Part shown: positions 1 through 4,135 of the stretch, piece after piece
Position numbering within the stretch: the stretch's first letter is position 1
Layout of the letters: every line of letters starts with the position of its first letter
NCBI GenBank assembly: GCA_027886865.1
Contig: JAPCJR010000039.1
Location: 1-5,681 of the forward strand
Length of the DNA stretch: 5,681 nucleotides
Origin: Nitrososphaerota archaeon
GTDB taxonomy: Archaea > Thermoproteota > Nitrososphaeria > Nitrososphaerales > UBA183
Reading direction: 5' to 3'
The notes under the pieces: generated by a model
Seen by the model: only the letters and a program-made list of their open reading frames with translations
Told to the model about the DNA's origin: nothing
Database searches by the model: none
Program-made: the position numbers and the translations under genes

Positions 1-111
1 TGGTATGTAGACAACCGAGAACTGATACCAGCCGACCGCGAAAAGTATGAGGAATAGCGGGGCTATGAGCCTGCTGTACCTGAACTTCTGTGTGGTGTTC
101 GGGGCTCTCAT
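1..111 (-). CDS. N-terminus of unknown membrane-anchored protein (partial, runs off the window)
   Basis: An uninterrupted 37-codon reading frame starts with ATG at 111 and continues past base 1, so only the N-terminus is visible. The ATG shares bases with the TGA stop of the YeeE gene (ATGA junction), a classic sign of translational coupling, and a GAGG (minus strand, bases 123-120) lies 8 bases before it. The peptide opens with a short basic stretch (MRAPNTTQKFRYSR) followed by a hydrophobic segment, about residues 15-36 (LIAPLFLILFAVGW and onward). This fits a signal anchor or first transmembrane helix with a cytoplasmic N-terminus. Family cannot be told from 37 residues. Its place as third gene after tusA and yeeE suggests a membrane or extracytoplasmic partner in sulfur uptake; that is inference. 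The alternative is a chance open stretch, made less likely by the ATGA junction, the ribosome-binding site and the well-formed anchor. Confidence 0.62.
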   Translation of the reverse strand, partial: MRAPNTTQKFRYSRLIAPLFLILFAVGWYQFSVVYIP

Positions 112-1367
112 ACCAGGTGCCTCTGGACCTTCACCGCGATCCACACCCCGAACAGCATCGAAAACAGGAACAATATCCCGTCGTAGCCGAGCTGCGCGAA
201 GTTGGTCCACATCAACCCGATGTTACAGCCCAGCGCCGTCCTCACGCCGATCCCGACCAGTATCCCGCCGGAGAACCCGGTGAATAGTCTCTTTCTCTGG
301 TGCGGCACCCTAACTTTGAAGTCTCCACTGAGGAGACTTGCGCTAAAGGCGCCGACGATAAGCATAACCACCATCAGCACGCTTGGATCGAGTATCGGGA
401 GGGCGTCGTTATACCACGGTGTATTGAGCGCGAGGTTGACGCCGAAGGGCATCAGGATGTACTCGAGGAACCTCCCGCCGTCGGACGACGTTATCACAAG
501 GTAGTTGAAAGTGTACCCAGCCCCCGCCACGAAGACCAGCGCGAGCGCCCCCGCTAGGATGAGGGTCGAGAGATTGGCGCCATAGGGCTTCCTCAGGAGC
601 AGCATCTCCTTCGCGTCGGACAAGCTGAGTCTCGCAGTCTGCATCCCGACAAGGGGGAAAGGGCCTACCCTTCCCGTCGACGCGGGCGCCGCCAGCGCGC
701 GCGACAGGTTCGTCCCGGAGATGCCTCCGAGCTGTGCCGACCGCTTCGAGCGAGTCTTCCGCTGGAGGAAAAGTCCTATGGCCACGAGCGGGAACCCGAG
801 AGCGACAGCGGTGATCCCTATCGAAATCTGCGAGACTGAGTGGAAGAGGTCATACGGCAGGTATTCAGTGTAAGCTCCGAGCTTCGTCGATAGTATCCCG
901 TTCGCCATCGTGAACGACTGGAAAGGCCAGATTGCGACGGCGAAGATGTAGGTGCCGACCATCATCCCGACTAGTTCGAGCCAGTTCTGGACGTATCCAC
1001 TCGCCGCCCTGTACAGCATCGAGAGGTTGCACCCGCCCGCCATGGTGGCTCCGAAGCCAAAGATGATAGCCCCGACCACGACATACCATCCGGAGAAGTA
1101 GTTGTCGTAGTACTGGTCGACCGCCGGCACTATCCCTGTTACGACCAGGAGCGCAGTCATTAGGGCGGAGATACCAAACAGGATCAGGAGGGCCCCGAAC
1201 CTGTCATAGCTCTTGGTGGTGAAGACCGAAGTCATCGCATTCACAAAGCAATAGTTCCCCCTTTGCGCCACCCATCCCAGGATGAAGCCACTCACGCCGA
1301 AAGCCGCGTATACGAAGACGAACCCAAAGGATAGCACCTGCTGCGGGAGCATCGGAGGAAGGGACAT
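108..1367 (-). CDS. yeeE: YeeE/YedE family (thiosulfate) transporter
   Basis: A 419-residue polytopic membrane protein of the YeeE/YedE (TsuA) family, whose characterised members import thiosulfate. Hydrophobic helices fill most of the chain, broken by a basic cytoplasmic-type loop around residues 200-265. The protein has exactly three cysteines, each in a family motif: C40 in QRGNYCFVNA, C113 in AGGCNLSML, and C381 in ALGCNIGLMW. In the structurally studied Spirochaeta thermophila YeeE, three conserved cysteines line the path along which thiosulfate is relayed, so the visible motifs support a working thiosulfate (or related sulfur-compound) channel. The length is at the long end of the family (about 330-420). 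The ATG at 1367 lies 4 bases after the tusA stop and is preceded by GGTGAG, so the two are coupled; the 3' end overlaps the next gene by ATGA. Substrate is inferred from family and from the adjacent TusA. Confidence 0.93.
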   Translation of the reverse strand: MSLPPMLPQQVLSFGFVFVYAAFGVSGFILGWVAQRGNYCFVNAMTSVFTTKSYDRFGALLILFGISALMTALLVVTGIVPAVDQYYDNYFSGWYVVVGAIIFGFGATMAGGCNLSMLYRAASGYVQNWLELVGMMVGTYIFAVAIWPFQSFTMANGILSTKLGAYTEYLPYDLFHSVSQISIGITAVALGFPLVAIGLFLQRKTRSKRSAQLGGISGTNLSRALAAPASTGRVGPFPLVGMQTARLSLSDAKEMLLLRKPYGANLSTLILAGALALVFVAGAGYTFNYLVITSSDGGRFLEYILMPFGVNLALNTPWYNDALPILDPSVLMVVMLIVGAFSASLLSGDFKVRVPHQRKRLFTGFSGGILVGIGVRTALGCNIGLMWTNFAQLGYDGILFLFSMLFGVWIAVKVQRHLV

Positions 1368-1370
1368 CGG

Positions 1371-1376
1371 CTCACC
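1371..1376 (-). promoter_or_regulatory. Shine-Dalgarno site of yeeE, overlapping the tusA stop
   Basis: GGTGAG, read on the minus strand, contains the TGA stop of tusA and sits 3 bases before the yeeE ATG. GGTGA pairs with the AUCACCUCC end of 16S rRNA in the register that needs short spacing. It supports both the ATG at 1367 and coupled translation of the two genes. Confidence 0.6.
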
Positions 1377-1677
1377 GCTTTGCTATGTAGAAACGATACA
1401 GGTCTCCGCTCTTCTCGCTATAGAACTCGTAACCCAGGCCTCTCGCAAGGTCCGGAAGGGTTACATCCACAGACGCCTGGTTGTCGGTCAAGACCTCGAG
1501 CACCTTCGCCTGAGGCATCTCCTTCAACTTCTTGGAGGTCGTCAGCTCCGGGATCGGGCAGCTCTCACCACTGACATTCACCGAAAAGTCGGCCTTAGCC
1601 CACTCCGGACGCGCAGTTTCCGAGGACAAGAGGGATTCTTGGACGCCGCTGTCTCGCGCAGGTAGATAAATATTCAT
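1372..1677 (-). CDS. tusA: TusA-family sulfurtransferase / sulfur carrier
   Basis: A 101-residue protein with the TusA/SirA/YeeD fold signature. The diagnostic motif is C40-P-I-P43, at the start of the first helix after a beta strand (DFSVNVSGESCPIPELTTSKK); the Cys carries sulfur as a persulfide in this family. The rest (LEVLTDNQASVDVTLPDLAR, then GYEFYS and LYRFYIAKR) gives the expected second strand, helix and last two strands. C40 is the only cysteine. The core, about residues 30-101, is normal TusA length; the first 30 residues are an extension with low similarity to anything I recognise, and the true start may be TTG at codon 17 (base 1629), because a TATA-like element lies right at the ATG. 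It is first in the operon with yeeE, analogous to TsuB/YeeD beside TsuA/YeeE in E. coli, so it probably accepts sulfur from imported thiosulfate. Symbol is given at family level. Confidence 0.9.
   Translation of the reverse strand: MNIYLPARDSGVQESLLSSETARPEWAKADFSVNVSGESCPIPELTTSKKLKEMPQAKVLEVLTDNQASVDVTLPDLARGLGYEFYSEKSGDLYRFYIAKR
1665..1672 (-). promoter_or_regulatory. TATA-like element at the annotated tusA start
   Basis: Read on the minus strand, TATTTATC lies within codons 2-5 of the longest tusA frame. If it is the promoter, transcription would begin near 1641 and the first usable start would be TTG at 1629 (codon 17), giving an 85-residue protein closer to normal TusA length. A second candidate is the reverse reading of the 1763-1770 element (GATATAAG), which would give a 5' leader of about 60 bases and keep the ATG. 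The sequence alone does not settle which is used. Confidence 0.3.
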
Positions 1678-1722
1678 AGGTTAATGCCGACCGTCATAGA
1701 AAGTGTAACGTCAGGAATAATC

Positions 1723-1733
1723 CACGCTCAGGA
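1723..1733. repeat. 11-base motif CACGCTCAGGA, copy 1 (divergent promoter)
   Basis: CACGCTCAGGA here is identical to 2541-2551 in front of the DUF169 gene. It lies 30 bases upstream of the AAA gene TATA box and 46 bases upstream of the tusA ATG. A related sequence, ACGTCAGGAATA, is at 1708-1719 and resembles the longer form ACGCTCAGGAATA at 2542-2554. Both exact copies are in promoter regions, which suggests a shared regulator site; no regulator gene is visible in the window. Confidence 0.4.
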
Positions 1734-1762
1734 GCTCCGCTCGCCTTTTTGCTGTCCCATTC

Positions 1763-1770
1763 CTTATATC
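1763..1770 (+). promoter_or_regulatory. TATA box for the AAA ATPase gene
   Basis: CTTATATC stands in the otherwise GC-rich divergent region between tusA and the AAA gene. Its centre is about 52 bases before the GTG start, predicting transcription from about 1793 and a leader of some 25 bases. The element is almost symmetrical (GATATAAG on the other strand), so it could also serve tusA. Confidence 0.5.
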
Positions 1771-1818
1771 GGGCTCGAGACCGCGACTCTGTGAAAGGGA
1801 GACTCCACGCGAGCCAAT

Positions 1819-2535
1819 GTGACCAGCAAACGAGACAGTCTAGAGGTCGGATGGAGGGACATACCGGAGTCTCTGGGGGAGTGCAAAGGAGAGGATTTCC
1901 AGAGGGTCTTCGCCGAGGTAAGGAGCGTTATCTCTCACCAGCTGGGAAACAATTCGCTCAAAGGCATCAAGGGCTTCATCTTCTACGGGGAGCCGGGCAA
2001 TGGGAAGACTCTGATGGCCAAGGTGCTGGCCAAGGAGCTGCAGCTCTCGCTCTTCTTCGTGGATGGTTCAGTGATTGCGAGGGAGCTCTATGGGCAGTCA
2101 GAGCGCCAGATAGTGAAGGTCTTCTCCACGGCCGCCAAGAAGCGGTCGCTGATCCTCATCGACGATGCCGAGTCGGTCTTCCCGGACAGGGATTGGATGA
2201 AGGGTGAAAGCTGGCACGTGGCGCAGAACAACATCCTCTTCCACCAGATCGACGACCTAGACACCTCGCAGACCTCGCTCATAATGACGACCAACAAGTT
2301 CCAGCTCCTCGACAGCGCGCTGAAAGATAGGCTCTATGCGATTGAGTTTCCTCCCATCGACCAGAGAACCGCAATCGAGGTCGCGAGGATGAAGTGCGTC
2401 GAGAAGGGGATCGACGCGACTAGGGCGGAGGAGAGCATCCGGGCAGAGCCCGAGATGTTCAAGTCGGGTAGGGCGATAGAGAAGCTGGTCGTCAGGGAAT
2501 ATATCCGTCAGGTCAGCGATGGACGGCGCGAGTAG
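1819..2535 (+). CDS. Minimal single-domain AAA family ATPase
   Basis: A 238-residue protein consisting of little more than one AAA module. The module opens with GWRDIPES (residues 11-18), like the W-x-D-I entry of classic AAA domains. Walker A is G57-EPGNGK-T64. The pore-loop region is RELYGQSE (88-95) with aromatic Y91. Walker B is LILIDD (111-116), where the usual catalytic Glu is Asp116 and the classic DExD becomes DDAE. Sensor 1 is TTN (N159) and a single arginine-finger candidate is R171 in ALKDRL. A short helical lid contains SGRAIEKLV (216-224). There is no N-terminal substrate domain and no second ring, unlike Cdc48/VAT or proteasomal ATPases. The start is GTG; the frame is closed by TGA at 1792-1794 and no other start precedes it. 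An ATG at 1817 is out of frame and stops at once. The target is unknown; it could remodel one of the neighbouring proteins, which is inference. Confidence 0.92.
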   Translation: MTSKRDSLEVGWRDIPESLGECKGEDFQRVFAEVRSVISHQLGNNSLKGIKGFIFYGEPGNGKTLMAKVLAKELQLSLFFVDGSVIARELYGQSERQIVKVFSTAAKKRSLILIDDAESVFPDRDWMKGESWHVAQNNILFHQIDDLDTSQTSLIMTTNKFQLLDSALKDRLYAIEFPPIDQRTAIEVARMKCVEKGIDATRAEESIRAEPEMFKSGRAIEKLVVREYIRQVSDGRRE

Positions 2536-2540
2536 TCCTA

Positions 2541-2551
2541 CACGCTCAGGA
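2541..2551. repeat. 11-base motif CACGCTCAGGA, copy 2 (DUF169 promoter)
   Basis: Second exact copy of the motif at 1723-1733, here starting 6 bases after the AAA stop codon and 18 bases upstream of the DUF169 TATA box. Its CGCTCAG core is also the left arm of the inverted repeat that brackets that TATA box. Confidence 0.4.
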
Positions 2552-2586
2552 ATAGACAATTACTCAAGTTTAAAACCGTCTGAGCG
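2543..2586. repeat. Inverted repeat bracketing the DUF169 TATA box (possible operator)
   Basis: CGCTCAG (2543-2549) and CTGAGCG (2580-2586) are perfect 7-base inverted arms, 30 bases apart, with the TATA box between them. The right arm lies 15-21 bases before the start codon, where a bound protein would block the polymerase. The long spacer makes an RNA hairpin or terminator unlikely and fits a DNA-binding site with two half sites. The regulator is not identified. Confidence 0.4.
2569..2575 (+). promoter_or_regulatory. TATA box of the DUF169 gene (leaderless transcript)
   Basis: TTTAAAA, preceded by purines (CAAG) that could form a BRE, is centred 29 bases before the ATG at 2601. With the archaeal spacing of about 25-30 bases from TATA centre to transcription start, the mRNA would begin at or next to the ATG, and no ribosome-binding site is seen. 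So the DUF169 gene is probably transcribed on its own, not read through only from the AAA gene. Confidence 0.65.
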
Positions 2587-2600
2587 ATTGTCCCGCCAGA

Positions 2601-3281
2601 ATGTCCAGTTCAGATTTCAACAGTCTCGGAAGGAGGCTCGAGTCGGCCTTAGGGCTCTCGAAGCCAATAGTGGCGGTCTCCTTCAGCCCTGACACTACGA
2701 AGGTCCGGAGGTCGACCGATGTCGTGGAGTCGAGCTGTGTTTTCTGGACAAAGGCGCTTGATGGCGCCTTCTACACCACACCAGATCAGCACTTGCACTG
2801 CTCCGTCGGAGCGGTGACCCACGGCTACCGGGCAGCCAAAGACTCGCTCCCCGGCGCGGGCCTCGCGGACATCGACCTGCTGACGAGCGTAGGATGGATC
2901 GGAAAGAATGATATCTTGGGGTTGCCACACCTGCCCCTAGAAGCCCAACGGAACATCGGCTATGCCCCCCTTGACAACTCACCCTTTATCCCTGATGTTG
3001 TGTTGCTTTTTGTCGACTCACAACAAGCAGCGCTGATTAAGGAGGCTGCGCCCGACAGCAAGGTCACCGTGAAGCCGACCTGTCAGGGCCTCCCTCTGGC
3101 CAACGAGGGGGACGTCGTGATAGGGCTTGGGTGCACGGCGAGCAGGACGAGGTCCGGGTACGATGAGTCCGAGATAGTCGTGACCATCAACGCAAAGAAG
3201 CTCGCCGGCTTCGTCGAACGCTTGGAGAAGATAGCCAAGATCGACAACCAGGTCAAGGTGGCTCTAAGCCACGCCGCCTAA
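2601..3281 (+). CDS. DUF169 family protein (COG2043)
   Basis: A 226-residue cytoplasmic protein of the DUF169 family, common in archaea and anaerobes and without an established function that I know. Family marks seen: LGLSKPIVAVSF near the N-terminus (17-28), SSCVFWTKA with C46, FYTTPDQHLHCSVGA with H64, H66 and C67, a QQAALI helix after LLFVDS, PTCQGLPL with C161, and GLGCTASRTRSGYDESE with C178. These four cysteines are the only ones and all lie in conserved segments, so they may hold a metal or iron-sulfur site or carry redox chemistry; that is inference. There is no signal peptide or membrane helix. The ATG is fixed by the TATA box 29 bases upstream. The next gene follows after 61 bases without a visible promoter. 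Recognition of the family is by motif pattern, not by a search. Confidence 0.88.
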   Translation: MSSSDFNSLGRRLESALGLSKPIVAVSFSPDTTKVRRSTDVVESSCVFWTKALDGAFYTTPDQHLHCSVGAVTHGYRAAKDSLPGAGLADIDLLTSVGWIGKNDILGLPHLPLEAQRNIGYAPLDNSPFIPDVVLLFVDSQQAALIKEAAPDSKVTVKPTCQGLPLANEGDVVIGLGCTASRTRSGYDESEIVVTINAKKLAGFVERLEKIAKIDNQVKVALSHAA

Positions 3282-3291
3282 GGATGCGGCG
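3272..3291 (+). other. Hairpin across the DUF169 stop codon
   Basis: CGCCGC (3272-3277) and GCGGCG (3286-3291) form a 6-base G/C stem with an 8-base loop holding the TAA stop. A second small stem follows (GCGCG 3307-3311, CGCGC 3315-3319). No T-run follows either, so they are not typical archaeal terminators; they may tune expression or mRNA processing between DUF169 and the PDO-like gene, or be by-products of high GC. Confidence 0.25.
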
Positions 3292-3329
3292 CGGTCTCAC
3301 GTCTCTGCGCGTGTCGCGCGCCGACCTCC

Positions 3330-3333
3330 GAGG
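3330..3333 (+). promoter_or_regulatory. Ribosome-binding site of the PDO-like gene
   Basis: GAGG lies 9 bases before the ATG at 3343. With no TATA box in the 61-base gap, this site supports translation from a longer mRNA begun at the DUF169 promoter, in contrast to the leaderless start of that gene. Confidence 0.45.
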
Positions 3334-3342
3334 CAGCTGACG

Positions 3343-3990
3343 ATGACCTCGCTGATAGGCAAGGAGGACACTAAGGAGATTCGAACACTGTTCCGTTCTC
3401 AGCTCGAGAGTGAGGTCGATATCCTTCTCTTCACGTCGAAGGAGGCGTCCGTCTTTTGCGCACCGACGAAGCGGCTCCTCGAGGAGGTCGCCTCGCTCAC
3501 TGACAAGGTCAGGCTCCAGGTGCTCGATAACGATGAAGGGACTGCAAAGGCCGTCGAGATGGCGGTTGACCTCGCGCCTACCACCGTGGTCATTTCTTCC
3601 AACGGTGCAAAGCTGTACTTCGTCGGGATTCCCGCGGGACGTCAACTAAAGTGCCTTGTGGAGGACATAGTAGACTCCTCTCGAGGCCGAACTCAGATGG
3701 ACGAACAGACCCGGCGCATCATCAGGCGCGTAACCGTGCCGACAATCATAAGGGTCTTCGTCACGACCTTCTGCCCATACTCGCCTCTCGTGGTCCGTTC
3801 CGCGCATCGGTTCGCCCTCGAGAACCCCATGATACGCGCCCTCATGGTCGAGACTGCGGAGTTCCCCGAGCTCACTAAGAGATACAACGTTGTGGGGGTG
3901 CCCCGGACCGTCATAAACGACAGGCTTCAGTTCGACGGCGCCCCTAGCGAAGAGGCCTTCGCGACGAAGGTCCTAGAAGCCTCGATGTAA
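3343..3990 (+). CDS. PDO-like double-thioredoxin protein with both CxxC sites reduced to one cysteine
   Basis: A 215-residue protein that matches the archaeal protein disulfide oxidoreductase (PDO) plan: two thioredoxin folds in tandem. Module 1 has strand DILLFTS (26-32), the active-site loop S36-V-F-C39 followed by the helix APTKRLLEEV, and the cis-Pro loop LAPTTVV (P79). Module 2 has strand RVFVTTF, the active-site loop C144-P-Y-S147, and the cis-Pro loop GVPRTVIND (P187). In normal PDOs both loops are CxxC, for example CQYC and CPYC. Here the first has lost its N-terminal Cys and the second its C-terminal Cys. Two motif cysteines and C104 remain. Standard dithiol oxidoreductase activity within each module is therefore unlikely; monothiol glutaredoxin-like, mixed-disulfide or persulfide chemistry is possible. 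No signal peptide is seen, so it is cytoplasmic. GAGG precedes the ATG by 9 bases and the gene probably shares the DUF169 transcript. Confidence 0.86.
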   Translation: MTSLIGKEDTKEIRTLFRSQLESEVDILLFTSKEASVFCAPTKRLLEEVASLTDKVRLQVLDNDEGTAKAVEMAVDLAPTTVVISSNGAKLYFVGIPAGRQLKCLVEDIVDSSRGRTQMDEQTRRIIRRVTVPTIIRVFVTTFCPYSPLVVRSAHRFALENPMIRALMVETAEFPELTKRYNVVGVPRTVINDRLQFDGAPSEEAFATKVLEASM

Positions 3991-3992
3991 TT

Positions 3993-4006
3993 CTCTCGCT
4001 CGAGAG
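3993..4006 (+). terminator. Hairpin just after the PDO-like gene (possible transcript end)
   Basis: CTCTCG (3993-3998) and CGAGAG (4001-4006) form a compact stem 2 bases after the stop codon. No T-run follows directly; the nearest is TTTTT at 4102-4106, inside the next promoter. A second stem, CGACTC (4037-4042) with GAGTCG (4058-4063), lies further on. Since the next gene has its own strong TATA box, transcription probably ends in this gap, but the exact site is not clear. Confidence 0.3.
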
Positions 4007-4103
4007 GCCAGGAGCTCAGCGTAGGATCGGAACTTTCGACTCGCCTTTGACCTGAAGGAGTCGCCAAAAAACCTGTTCCTGGATGCCATCTGAGGGTGGA
4101 CTT

Positions 4104-4111
4104 TTTATAAA
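4104..4111 (+). promoter_or_regulatory. Strong TATA box of the beta-propeller gene (leaderless TTG start)
   Basis: TTTATAAA is a textbook archaeal TATA element in a GC-rich setting. Its centre is 28-29 bases before TTG at 4136, the same distance as for the DUF169 gene, so the transcript should start at or beside the TTG. The ATGs at 4111 and 4114 overlap or abut the TATA box and would not be in the mRNA. Confidence 0.65.
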
Positions 4112-4135
4112 TGATGAATAACAACGGCCCGCTTC

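Noticed and set aside
1..30. Inverted repeat TGGTAT (1-6) with ATACCA (25-30)
   Set aside because: Only 6 bases with an 18-base loop and inside the partial coding frame; probably chance.
1749..2207. Plus-strand frame of 152 codons overlapping the AAA gene
   Set aside because: Its composition (rich in Arg, Gly, Gln) is that of an out-of-frame reading, while the overlapping frame has complete AAA motifs.
3253..3645. Minus-strand frame of 130 codons opposite the DUF169 end and the PDO-like gene
   Set aside because: Arg-rich shadow of the GC-rich opposite strand, without motifs, and it covers two well-supported plus-strand genes.
4037..4068. Rho-independent-like terminator from the CGACTC/GAGTCG stem
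   Set aside because: On the plus strand the stem is followed by an A-run, not a T-run; the T-run would be on the wrong side for transcription from the PDO-like gene.
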